Source: Alphaproteobacteria bacterium (GTDB taxonomy: Bacteria; Pseudomonadota; Alphaproteobacteria; UBA7887). From it: DNA of 64,000 bases. The stretch is from assembly GCA_030739735.1 (NCBI GenBank), contig JASLYQ010000011.1:381-64380 (forward strand), in the 5' to 3' direction. The notes below the pieces were generated by a model that did no database searches, was not told the origin of the DNA, and worked only from the letters and a program-made list of their open reading frames with translations. Made by a program: the position numbers and the translations under genes. This document shows positions 27,432 through 35,466 of this stretch, piece after piece; within the stretch, counting starts at the first letter, position 1; each line of letters starts with the position of its first letter.

Positions 27432-28177
27432 TGACTGTCCTGCGTCGCCTCGCCGTCGCCCTCGGGCTGCTCGCGCTCTGGCAGGCTGTGGTCTGGCTCG
27501 CGGCGACACCGCCCTACATCCTACCTGGGCCGAACCTTGCACTTTTGGCGCTTATCGAGCATCGCATCCTTATCATCGAGCATGCCGCGATCACCCTGTT
27601 GGAGATCGTACTCGGTATGATCATCGGCACTGCTTGCGGCGCTGCCAGCGCGCTGGCCCTCGCCCGTTTCGGCACCGCTCGTGCCTGGCTGTTGCCGGTG
27701 CTAGTGGTGAGTCAGGCGTTGCCCGTCTTCGCGCTGGCACCGCTGTTGGTGTTGTGGCTCGGCTACGGCCTCGGCTCGAAGGTGGCTATGGCAGTACTGA
27801 TTATCTATTTCCCGGTCACCGCCACCTTCTACGACGGTCTGAGGCGCACTGACACCGACTGGCTCAACCTCGCCACCACCATGGGCGCCTCTCCGCTCAC
27901 CATCCTCTTCCGCATCCGCCTGCCGGCGGCGTTGCCGGCACTTGCTTCTGGCATGCGGGTTGCGGCGTCGGTGGCGCCCATCGGCGCCATCGTCGGCGAA
28001 TGGGTGGGATCGAGCGCCGGGCTCGGCTACCTGATGTTGCATGCCAATGGACGTATGCAGATTGATTTAGTTTTCGCCGCCCTATTAGTCCTGGCCGTCA
28101 TTGCCGTAGCACTCTATTCCACCGTCGACCGCGGCATGCGCGCGTTGATGCCCTGGCAATCCGAAACGGTCAGCTGA
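27431..28177 (+). CDS. ABC importer permease, ThiX-like
   Basis: A 248-residue inner-membrane permease with about six helices and the ABC importer EAA-like loop (NLATTMGASPLTILFRIRLPAALPAL) that contacts the ATPase. It belongs to the SsuC/TauC-like branch that serves NMT1/THI5 binding proteins. It begins at ATG 27431, overlapping the ATPase stop, and the binding protein follows after about 650 bases that hold a probable gene relic. Confidence 0.87.
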   Translation: MTVLRRLAVALGLLALWQAVVWLAATPPYILPGPNLALLALIEHRILIIEHAAITLLEIVLGMIIGTACGAASALALARFGTARAWLLPVLVVSQALPVFALAPLLVLWLGYGLGSKVAMAVLIIYFPVTATFYDGLRRTDTDWLNLATTMGASPLTILFRIRLPAALPALASGMRVAASVAPIGAIVGEWVGSSAGLGYLMLHANGRMQIDLVFAALLVLAVIAVALYSTVDRGMRALMPWQSETVS

Positions 28178-28554
28178 AAGCTTGTCTGAGGCCGGCGCAA
28201 GACGCTGCTTCCGTCGGGCTACTGACGTAAGACTGCGAATAGGTGTTTCGAATCGGTGGTGCGGCGAAGCGGCGCCTCATACTGCTCGTCCAGGAGCGCC
28301 CGTCCTCCGTTAACCTGCCCCAAAGCCGTTGGCATTGAGCAAAACCGACAGCATCTCTCTAGATTTGTAGGACTGGGTGACTAGGTTGTGGTCTGGGGTT
28401 ACTTCAGAAAACGGCTGAGGAATATCCCAGGTCAACATAGGTCGCCTGACAGGGCAGCAGATTCCGCACCACAGGACCCGGGGTTGTTTCGCGTCCGCCA
28501 GATGTTAGCCTAGCGTGCGGCTCGGCAAACAAGGCCCGGGCGAAGGAGTTTGGG
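28178..28554. other. Intergenic stretch within the importer locus
   Basis: No intact gene is visible. On the minus strand near 28222-28335 a short frame (NGGRALLDEQYEAPLRRTTD, then KHLFAVLRQ and a stop) has a coding look but no start and no known family. No terminator or riboswitch is evident. Confidence 0.35.
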
Positions 28555-28795
28555 ATGGACATTCCCGCGCCTGCCCTTAGTGATGTTGAAACGCTGGAGT
28601 GCTACTTTGTTGCCGGGACCCGGGCCATGGCCACGCTGGAAGACGATCTGCGCCAGGGCTTGCCGACCCGGCCGCAAGTTCCCCGAAGTGACACCTGAGA
28701 CCATGCGAGAGGAAAGCAAATTCGAGACGGAGTTTCACTTCACTCAGGAAGATGAAGCCTTCTTACTTGTGCTGGCGCGCCCGTGCAAATCCTAG
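28555..28795 (+). pseudogene. Possible frameshifted small gene
   Basis: A strong AAGGAG (28543-28548) stands seven bases before ATG 28555, opening a 47-codon frame (MDIPAPALSDVETLECYF, then AMATLEDDLRQGL) that ends at TGA 28696. From about 28670 another frame continues the coding look (KFPEVTPETMREESKFETEF) to a stop at 28795. Joining the two near the CCCC run at 28681 would give a protein of roughly 75-80 residues. I recognise no family; it may be a decayed gene or chance. Confidence 0.35.
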
Positions 28796-28835
28796 TATCC
28801 CGCAAATCCCGACTCGAAATGCAACCCAACCCACA

Positions 28836-29774
28836 ATGAAACATGCTCCCGCCCTTCTGCTCACGATCCTCTGTGCCGTGCCCGGCTTGGCGAGCGCGAA
28901 CGAAGAGTTGACCGTTTTGCTGGATTGGTTTGTCAATCCGGACCATGCGCCGCTGATTGTCGCCCAGGAAAAGGGGTTTTTTGCCGATCAGGGCTTATCG
29001 GTGGAGTTGGTGGCACCGGCTGACCCCTCTGCACCGCCCAAGCTGGTGGCCGCCGGTCAGGCCTTTATCGCAGTGTCGTACCAACCGCAGCTTCATATCC
29101 AGGTGGCCAAGGGCCTGCCGCTGACCCGCTTTGCTACCCTCGTCGCAACACCGCTCAATGCCCTTGTGGTGTTGGCGGGTAGCCCGATCCGCTCGATAGC
29201 CGATCTGGACGGACGAAAGGTGGGCTTTTCCGTCGGCGGCTTCGAAGACGCCCTGCTCAGCGCAATGCTCTCACAGGCGGGTCTCGGCCTCGATAGCATC
29301 ACATTAATCAACGTCAACTTTTCTCTCTCGCCTTCGCTGATCTCCGGTCAGGTCGACGCAGTGATAGGCGCGTTTCGAAATTTCGAACTTAATCAGATGG
29401 ATATTGCTGGCAAACCCGGGCGCGCGTTCTATGTGGAAGAGCATGGGGTGCCAGCCTATGACGAACTGATTCTGGTCGCGCGCAGGGATAGTGTGGATGA
29501 TCCTAAACTGGCTGCTTTTCTGCAGGCGCTCGAAGCTGGTGTGCAATTTCTGGTAAATCACCCGGAGGAGAGTTGGGCACTGTTCATCAAGGACCGTCCG
29601 GAGTTGGACGACGAACTCAATCGGCGGGCCTGGCGCGATACGCTTCCTCGTTTCGCGCTGCGTCCGGCGGCACTCGATAAGGGACGATATGATCGATTTA
29701 GCCGCTTTCTTGCCGAACAAGGCCTTATCGACGAAGCCCTTCCGGCCGACGCCTATGCTGTGGCGCTCGACTGA
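28836..29774 (+). CDS. NMT1/THI5-like substrate-binding protein
   Basis: A 312-residue periplasmic binding protein. Signal peptide at 1-21 (LLLTILCAVPGLASA), then the family start ELTVLLDWFVNPDHAPLIVAQEKGFF and the typical GRKVGFSVGGFEDALL segment. It resembles ThiY, which delivers N-formyl-aminomethyl-aminopyrimidine to ThiXZ. The frame is open to 28752, but ATG 28836 directly precedes the signal peptide. The ATPase and permease are upstream on the same strand. Confidence 0.85.
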   Translation: MKHAPALLLTILCAVPGLASANEELTVLLDWFVNPDHAPLIVAQEKGFFADQGLSVELVAPADPSAPPKLVAAGQAFIAVSYQPQLHIQVAKGLPLTRFATLVATPLNALVVLAGSPIRSIADLDGRKVGFSVGGFEDALLSAMLSQAGLGLDSITLINVNFSLSPSLISGQVDAVIGAFRNFELNQMDIAGKPGRAFYVEEHGVPAYDELILVARRDSVDDPKLAAFLQALEAGVQFLVNHPEESWALFIKDRPELDDELNRRAWRDTLPRFALRPAALDKGRYDRFSRFLAEQGLIDEALPADAYAVALD

Positions 29775-29809
29775 GCGCGCACGACAGTCCTAAGGTCCGG
29801 GGGCAAGGG

Positions 29810-30289
29810 GTGCGATATCGGCTCTCGCTTTTCGTGATGCTGGCGGCGGTATGGCTGCTCCTTTCGGGACATTACACGCCTCTGCTGCTGGTTTTCGGTG
29901 CCCTATCCTGCGCCTTCGTGACTTATCTGGCTCAACGATTCGATGTGGTCGACCATGAAAGCCACCCACTACACATGTGGTGGCGCCTGCCCGGCTATTG
30001 GGTTTGGTTGCTGGTCGAAATCATCAAGAGCAACATCGATGTCGGCCGCTGCATCATTCACCCGAGCTTGCCAATCGATCCCAGGCTGTTCGAGGTCGAT
30101 GCCAGTCAGAAGACCGATCTTGGGCTGGTCGTATTCGCGAACTCGATCACGCTGACGCCAGGAACGATCTCAGTTGACGTGCGCAAGGACAAAATCCTGG
30201 TGCACGCGCTCAGCGCCGAAGGCGCCGAGAATCTACGTCGCGGCACCATGAACTCTAAGGTGACGGCTTTGGAGGGAAGCGACCCATGA
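29810..30289 (+). CDS. mrpE: Antiporter subunit MrpE/MnhE
   Basis: A 159-residue MrpE protein: two to three N-terminal helices, then a short cytoplasmic domain with the conserved FANSITLTPGTISVDV. It starts at GTG 29810. It opens the ten-gene cation/proton antiporter operon and overlaps mrpF by four bases. Subunit E is needed for assembly of Mrp-type Na+/H+ antiporters in the inner membrane. Confidence 0.92.
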   Translation: MRYRLSLFVMLAAVWLLLSGHYTPLLLVFGALSCAFVTYLAQRFDVVDHESHPLHMWWRLPGYWVWLLVEIIKSNIDVGRCIIHPSLPIDPRLFEVDASQKTDLGLVVFANSITLTPGTISVDVRKDKILVHALSAEGAENLRRGTMNSKVTALEGSDP

Positions 30290-30576
30290 CCGGGGCTTTC
30301 GCCGTCGCGACCATAGCGTTGCTCGTGACAATGGCGCTTGCGATCGCCCGCGCCGTCGCCGGGCCGACGGTCTTCGATCGCATCCTAGCGGCGAATGCTT
30401 TCGGCACCAAGACCGTGCTGTTGATCGCGGTGCTCGGGTTCCTCACCGGGCGGCCAGATTTCCTCGATCTCGGGCTGGTTTACGCGCTGATCAACTTCAT
30501 CGGTGTCATCGCGGCAATGAAGTATTTCAAGTTCGGTGGCTTCTACGACCGCCGGCCTTGGGACGCGAAGCGATGA
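30286..30576 (+). CDS. mrpF: Antiporter subunit MrpF/MnhF
   Basis: A 96-residue, three-helix membrane protein with the MrpF pattern ARAVAGPTVFDRILAANAFGT and FLDLGLVYALINFIG. It is one of the small scaffold subunits near the ion path. It overlaps both mrpE and mrpG by four bases. Confidence 0.92.
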   Translation: MTGAFAVATIALLVTMALAIARAVAGPTVFDRILAANAFGTKTVLLIAVLGFLTGRPDFLDLGLVYALINFIGVIAAMKYFKFGGFYDRRPWDAKR

Positions 30577-30905
30577 GCCTAGTCCTGGACATTCTGGGCT
30601 GGGTCTGCCTGCTCTCAGGATCGGCAATTATTCTGGTCGGCGGCATTGGCCTGTTGCGCCTGCCGGATTTCTACAGCCGTGCCCACGCGGCCAGCATGAC
30701 AGATACGCTGGGAGCGGCGCTGGTCATCGTCGGCATGATGATCGAAGCCGGCTGGTCGTTGAACCTGGGACGACTTGCCTTCATCCTCATCTTCCTACTC
30801 TTTACCAGCCCGACGGCCAGCCATGCGCTGGCGCACTCGGCCCTGGTCAGCGGCCTCAAGCCCTGGTCGAAACTCGATCCTGCCGACAAGGCGGAAAGCG
30901 AGTGA
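30573..30905 (+). CDS. mrpG: Antiporter subunit MrpG/MnhG
   Basis: A 110-residue, three-helix protein with the MrpG signature GGIGLLRLPDFYSRAHAAS and FTSPTASHALAHSAL. ATG 30573 overlaps the mrpF stop (ATGA) and is preferred over 30558. Its stop shares one base with the next start. Confidence 0.92.
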   Translation: MSLVLDILGWVCLLSGSAIILVGGIGLLRLPDFYSRAHAASMTDTLGAALVIVGMMIEAGWSLNLGRLAFILIFLLFTSPTASHALAHSALVSGLKPWSKLDPADKAESE

Positions 30906-31453
30906 TGGAACAGGTTGTCCACGTCGCTCTGCTTGCCCTATTGGTCGCGACGGCTCTACTGATCGTGCGCATGCGCAGTATTCTCGCCGTAGTCATGCTA
31001 AGCGGCATTTACAGCTTCGTCATGGCGATCATCTTTCTGGTGCTCGATGCCGTCGACGTCGCTTTCACGGAGGCGGCCGTCGGCGCCGGCATTACCACCG
31101 TGTTGGGTTTGATGGCTCTATCGTTGACCGAGGATCGAGAAAAAATACCTGTACACCGGCCGATCTTGCCACTCGCCGTGGTCTCGATTACGGGCGCGCT
31201 TCTACTCTATGCCGTAACGGACATGCCGGCGATCGGCGACCCCGACGCCCCGGTTCACGGCCATGTTGCCCCGCGTTACATCAAGGAGACGCCACACGCC
31301 ATCGGCATTCCCAATATCGTCACCTCGGTGCTAGCGGACTATCGAGGCTATGACACCCTTGGCGAGGTCGGCGTGATCTTCACGGCCGGTGTTGGCATCA
31401 TGCTGCTGCTCGGACGCCGCTCACGGCGGCGCGAAGAGGAGGGTGACAAATGA
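30905..31453 (+). CDS. DUF4040/MbhE-like antiporter subunit
   Basis: A 182-residue membrane protein corresponding to the C-terminal part of MrpA, equivalent to a fusion of MbhD (DUF4040, residues about 1-75 with VAFTEAAVGAGITTVLGLMAL) and MbhE (about 100-180, RGYDTLGEVGVIFTAGVGIMLLLG). In standard Mrp complexes these helices are fused behind the large A subunit; here they stand alone, as in the archaeal Mbh/Mbs modules. The frame is open further upstream inside mrpG, but ATG 30905 is the real start. Confidence 0.85.
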   Translation: MEQVVHVALLALLVATALLIVRMRSILAVVMLSGIYSFVMAIIFLVLDAVDVAFTEAAVGAGITTVLGLMALSLTEDREKIPVHRPILPLAVVSITGALLLYAVTDMPAIGDPDAPVHGHVAPRYIKETPHAIGIPNIVTSVLADYRGYDTLGEVGVIFTAGVGIMLLLGRRSRRREEEGDK

Positions 31454-31881
31454 GAGAGCACCTGATCCTGCGCGTCATCACCAAGTTCCTCATCCCCTTT
31501 ATTCTCTTGTTCGGGCTTTACGTACAATTCCATGGCGATTATGGCCCGGGCGGCGGCTTTCAGGCGGGCGTGATTATTGGCGCTGGCTGCATTCTCTATG
31601 GCCTCGTCTTCGGGCTCGAGACGTTGCGCCGGGCTATCCCGCCGGGCATCGTGCAAGGCTTGGTGGCGATCGGGCTGACTATCTATGCCGGCACCGGATT
31701 CATCACAGTGCTGATGGGCGGGCACTTCCTCGACTACGCCCGCCTCGCCCATGACACACAACACGGCCATCATTACGGCATTCTCATCGTCGAGCTCGGT
31801 GTCGGCATCACCGTTAGTGCCGTCATGCTGACTATCTTTTATGGGTTCGCCGGACGCGGCGAAGAAAACGCAGGCGGCTGA
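31450..31881 (+). CDS. mrpB: Antiporter subunit MrpB/MnhB
   Basis: A 143-residue, four-helix protein with the MnhB pattern FGLYVQFHGDYGPGGGFQAG and HHYGILIVELGVGITV. It lies in the membrane next to subunit C. It overlaps the DUF4040 gene by four bases and shares its last base with mrpC. Confidence 0.92.
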   Translation: MREHLILRVITKFLIPFILLFGLYVQFHGDYGPGGGFQAGVIIGAGCILYGLVFGLETLRRAIPPGIVQGLVAIGLTIYAGTGFITVLMGGHFLDYARLAHDTQHGHHYGILIVELGVGITVSAVMLTIFYGFAGRGEENAGG

Positions 31882-32246
31882 TGGAAATCTTCAGTCGCTA
31901 CGCCTATTGGGTCGTTGTGTTGGTGATGATGATCGGCTTCTACATCGTCATCGATCGCGGCAATCTGGTAAAGAAGCTGATCGGGCTCAACATCTTCCAA
32001 ACCGCCGTATTTCTGCTTTACATCTCGGCCGGAAAGATCTTCGGCGGTACCGCCCCGATCATCGACGATGACGCCGAGCTCTATTCTAATCCCCTGCCGC
32101 ACGTTCTAATTCTTACCGCCATCGTGGTTGGCGTGGCAACCTTGGCGCTCGGCCTGGCCTTAGTGGTGCGCATCAAGGAGGCCTACGGCACAGTAGAAGA
32201 AGACGAAATTCAGGCGATCGAAAATCGCGAGGAGAATAGCGCGTGA
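31881..32246 (+). CDS. mrpC: Antiporter subunit MrpC/MnhC (NuoK-like)
   Basis: A 121-residue, three-helix homologue of NuoK, with the conserved LVKKLIGLNIFQTAVFLLYI and PLPHVLILTAIVVGVATLAL. In complex I-like machines this subunit carries a membrane glutamate near the proton path. It overlaps mrpD (GTG start) by four bases. Confidence 0.92.
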   Translation: MEIFSRYAYWVVVLVMMIGFYIVIDRGNLVKKLIGLNIFQTAVFLLYISAGKIFGGTAPIIDDDAELYSNPLPHVLILTAIVVGVATLALGLALVVRIKEAYGTVEEDEIQAIENREENSA

Positions 32247-33721
32247 TCGCCGCTAACCTGGCAGCGCTGCAGGTTGCGGTGCCGCTGATCGGTGCGCCTT
32301 TGTGCACGCTGGTCGGCCGTGGTGCCCGGGCCTGGGCGCTTAGCCTGATCATCACCTGGGCGGCCTTCGCCATGGCTATCGGCCTCATGGTGCAAGTCGC
32401 GTCGGACGGGTCCATCAGCTACATGATGGGCGACTGGCCGGCGCCGTGGGGCATCGAATATCGCGTCGATATCTTCAACGCGTTCGTGTTACTGTTGGTC
32501 ACGGGCGTGGCGTCTGCCGTCATGCCTTTCGCCTATCACAGCGTCAAGGCAGAGATTAGCGCTGACAAGCACCGCCTATTCTACACCGCCTATCTGCTGA
32601 CCTTCGCCGGCCTCTTGGGCATGACGATTACCGGCGATGCCTTCAACGCCTTCGTGTTCATGGAGATCTCGTCGCTCTCGAGCTATGTACTGATTAGCCT
32701 TGGTCGCGACCGGCGCGCCCTGTTCGCGAGCTATCAATATCTTGTGCTTGGCACCATCGGTGCAACATTTTTTGTTATCGCCATCGGCCTGCTCTATATC
32801 GCCACTGGCACGCTTAACATGGCGGATCTGGCCGAGCGCTTGCCAGCGCTCTCGAGTAACACGGTGGTGATCGCCGCCTATGCCTTCCTGATCGTCGGCC
32901 TGAGCCTCAAGCTGGCCCTGTTCCCGCTGCATCTCTGGCTACCGAATGCGTACACCTTCGCACCATCTGTGGTTTCCGCTCTGCTTGCCGGAACAGCGAC
33001 CAAGGTAGGTGTGTATCTGTTGCTGCGCTTCATGTTTGGGGTGTTTGGCGTCGATTTTTCAATCGGTGAACATCCCGTAGCCGGACTGCTAATGCCGCTT
33101 GCCATGGTGGCTGCCGTCTCATGCTCTCTGGTTGCTATCACCCAGGTGAATGTTAAGCGCTTGCTGGCCTATTCGTCGCTAGCGCAAATCGGCTACATCG
33201 TGCTCGGCATCAGCTTGGCTAACGAGACCGGGCTCACCGGCGCGGTGGTCCATCTGTTCAACCACGCCCTGATGAAGGGTGCCATGTTCATCGCGCTGGG
33301 CTGCATAATGCTGCGCGTCGGCGGTACCGACTTTGAGCACATCAAGGGCCTCGGCAAGCGCATGCCCTTGACCATGGTAGCTTTCGTGCTGGCCGGTCTG
33401 AGCCTGATTGGCATACCTGGCACGGTCGGCTTCGTTAGCAAGTGGTATCTGGTTCTAGCGGCGCTGGAGCGCGACCTCTGGCCGATCGCGGTGATCATCA
33501 TGATCACCTCACTAATGGCCGCGGTCTATATCTGGCGGGTGCTCGAGGCAGCCTACTTTGGGGAACCCGATACGAGCATCGAAATCAAAGAGGCCCCGTG
33601 GCCCATGGTCAGCGCAGCCTGGGTGCTGGCGGCGGCCTGTGTGCTCTTCGGTTTGGCCACGGATCTTACCGTCGGCACGGCCAACGAGGCCGCCAGGATG
33701 ATGCTGGGGGCGGGTTCATGA
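32243..33721 (+). CDS. mrpD: Antiporter subunit MrpD (NuoM/N-like)
   Basis: A 492-residue, about 14-helix proton-antiporter-like subunit. It has the conserved glutamate helix (FNAFVFMEISSLSSYVLIS), the lysine-bearing LSLKLALFPLHLWLPNAYTFAPS and the broken helix with LAYSSLAQIGYIVLG. It starts with GTG 32243 and overlaps the next large subunit by four bases. It is one of three such subunits in the operon. Confidence 0.93.
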   Translation: MIAANLAALQVAVPLIGAPLCTLVGRGARAWALSLIITWAAFAMAIGLMVQVASDGSISYMMGDWPAPWGIEYRVDIFNAFVLLLVTGVASAVMPFAYHSVKAEISADKHRLFYTAYLLTFAGLLGMTITGDAFNAFVFMEISSLSSYVLISLGRDRRALFASYQYLVLGTIGATFFVIAIGLLYIATGTLNMADLAERLPALSSNTVVIAAYAFLIVGLSLKLALFPLHLWLPNAYTFAPSVVSALLAGTATKVGVYLLLRFMFGVFGVDFSIGEHPVAGLLMPLAMVAAVSCSLVAITQVNVKRLLAYSSLAQIGYIVLGISLANETGLTGAVVHLFNHALMKGAMFIALGCIMLRVGGTDFEHIKGLGKRMPLTMVAFVLAGLSLIGIPGTVGFVSKWYLVLAALERDLWPIAVIIMITSLMAAVYIWRVLEAAYFGEPDTSIEIKEAPWPMVSAAWVLAAACVLFGLATDLTVGTANEAARMMLGAGS

Positions 33722-35178
33722 GCGGCTCCTTCGTGGTCGGCTTGGCGCCACTGTGGCCGCTCGTCGGCGCAGTGATGATCTGGCTCTCCGGCTCGCTGCC
33801 CAATGTACGCGAAGGTGTGACCCTGGTGACGGCGGTAGTGCTGCTGTTGCTGGTCGCCTCGCTGGCACCGGCGGTGATGGCGGGGGAGCGACCGGCAGCC
33901 GAGCTTTTTGAAGTTCTGCCCGGCGTTCGGCTGGCCTTCGAGGTCGAGCCGCTCGGCATGCTATTCGCGTTGATCGCCTCGTTTCTCTGGCTACCAAACT
34001 CGCTTTACGCAATCGGCTACATGCGGGCGCATCACGAGCAGAACCAGACCCGTTTCTATGTCTGCTTCGCCATCGCCCTGTCCAGTGCGGTCGGTGTCGC
34101 CTTCGCCGCAAATCTGTTCACGCTGTTCTTGTTCTACGAGCTACTCACCATCTCGACATATCCGCTCGTCACACACGCAGGAACGGACAAGGCGCGGCGC
34201 TCGGGTCGAGTCTATCTCGGCGTCTTGATCGGCACCTCGATCGCTTTCCAGTTACTCGCCATCATGATCACATGGGCGGTAGCCGGGACCATGGAGTTCA
34301 CGGTCGGCGGCATTCTCGCCGGCAATGCAGAACCCGCGACCATCGGCATCTTGTTCGCGCTATACATGTTTGGCGTCGGCAAGGCTGCAACCATGCCCTT
34401 CCATCGCTGGCTGCCCGCCGCCATGGTAGCACCGACACCGGTCAGCGCCCTGCTGCATGCGGTCGCCGTGGTCAAAGCGGGTGTTTTTACGGTGCTCAAG
34501 ATCGTCATCTACGTGTTTGGCCTTGACCTGATGACAGGCGCGCACCCCGGCCAATGGCTGACCTGGCTTGCCGCTTTCACGCTGCTGACTGCCTCGCTGG
34601 TGGCCATGACAAAGAATAATCTCAAGGCACGGCTAGCCTATTCCACGATCAGCCAGCTCGCCTATATCGTGCTTGCGGCGGCGCTGGCGACGCCGGCGGC
34701 TATCGTCGGCGGCGGCATGCACATGTTGATGCACGCCTTCGGTAAGATCACGCTGTTCTTTTGTGCCGGCGCCATCATCATCACAGCACACAAGGAAGAC
34801 ATCTCCGACATGCGTGGACTGGGCCGTGCCATGCCGGTGACGCTTTTCGCCTTCTTCATCGGCGCCCTCAGCGTCATCGGCCTACCGCCTTTCGGCGGCG
34901 CCTGGAGTAAGTGGTACATCGCGCTCGGCGCGGTAGAGGCCGAGCAACTGATCTTCGTCGTCGTACTGATGGTCTCGAGCCTGTTGAACGTGGCCTATTT
35001 CATACCTGTCGTGGTGCGCGGCTTCTTCCCCGGTGAGCGCCCGACGACCTTTGATAACGGCGTAAAGGAAGCGCCGCTCGCCTGTCTCGTGCCGATCGTC
35101 TTTACCGCCGCCATGTGCCTGGTCCTGTTCGTTTTCCCGGACCCGGCCTATCGCTTGCTCTCACAACTTGTGCCCTGA
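33718..35178 (+). CDS. Second NuoM/N-like antiporter subunit
   Basis: A 486-residue paralogue of MrpD with helices and charged residues in the same places (NLFTLFLFYELLTISTYPL; KAATMPFHRWLPAAM; LAYSTISQLAYIVLAAAL). The frame is open 92 codons further upstream inside mrpD; ATG 33718, overlapping the mrpD stop by four bases, is taken as the start. It likely replaces the large MrpA-type half or adds a further ion channel to the complex. Confidence 0.88.
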   Translation: MSGSFVVGLAPLWPLVGAVMIWLSGSLPNVREGVTLVTAVVLLLLVASLAPAVMAGERPAAELFEVLPGVRLAFEVEPLGMLFALIASFLWLPNSLYAIGYMRAHHEQNQTRFYVCFAIALSSAVGVAFAANLFTLFLFYELLTISTYPLVTHAGTDKARRSGRVYLGVLIGTSIAFQLLAIMITWAVAGTMEFTVGGILAGNAEPATIGILFALYMFGVGKAATMPFHRWLPAAMVAPTPVSALLHAVAVVKAGVFTVLKIVIYVFGLDLMTGAHPGQWLTWLAAFTLLTASLVAMTKNNLKARLAYSTISQLAYIVLAAALATPAAIVGGGMHMLMHAFGKITLFFCAGAIIITAHKEDISDMRGLGRAMPVTLFAFFIGALSVIGLPPFGGAWSKWYIALGAVEAEQLIFVVVLMVSSLLNVAYFIPVVVRGFFPGERPTTFDNGVKEAPLACLVPIVFTAAMCLVLFVFPDPAYRLLSQLVP

Positions 35179-35190
35179 GCGAGGACCGTG

Positions 35191-35466
35191 ATGACACCGC
35201 CGCCGCACGAAAAGAGATACTGGTTGGACGATCTCGGCAATGTACGCAAGGTGTTGTGGGCGCTCTACATCACCTGCGCCGTGCTGGCCACCCTCGATCT
35301 GTTTTACGATAGGCATTCCGAGTTCGCCTTCGAAGGCTGGTTCGGTTTCTTCGGCGTCTACGGTTTCGTCTGTTGCGTGCTGCTAGTGCTGGCAGCAAAA
35401 GAATTACGCAAGCTGATTTCGCGACCCAAGAACTATTACGACGCGGAGGACGGGGATGACGCATAG
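35191..35466 (+). CDS. Small two-helix operon protein
   Basis: A 91-residue membrane protein with two hydrophobic segments (about 20-40 and 50-70) flanked by charged ends; the tail is acidic (YYDAEDGDDA). A GAGG at 35181-35184 fits ATG 35191 or GTG 35188. It lies inside the antiporter operon, and its end overlaps the third large subunit by 11 bases. I recognise no named family. It may be an accessory subunit. Confidence 0.7.
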   Translation: MTPPPHEKRYWLDDLGNVRKVLWALYITCAVLATLDLFYDRHSEFAFEGWFGFFGVYGFVCCVLLVLAAKELRKLISRPKNYYDAEDGDDA

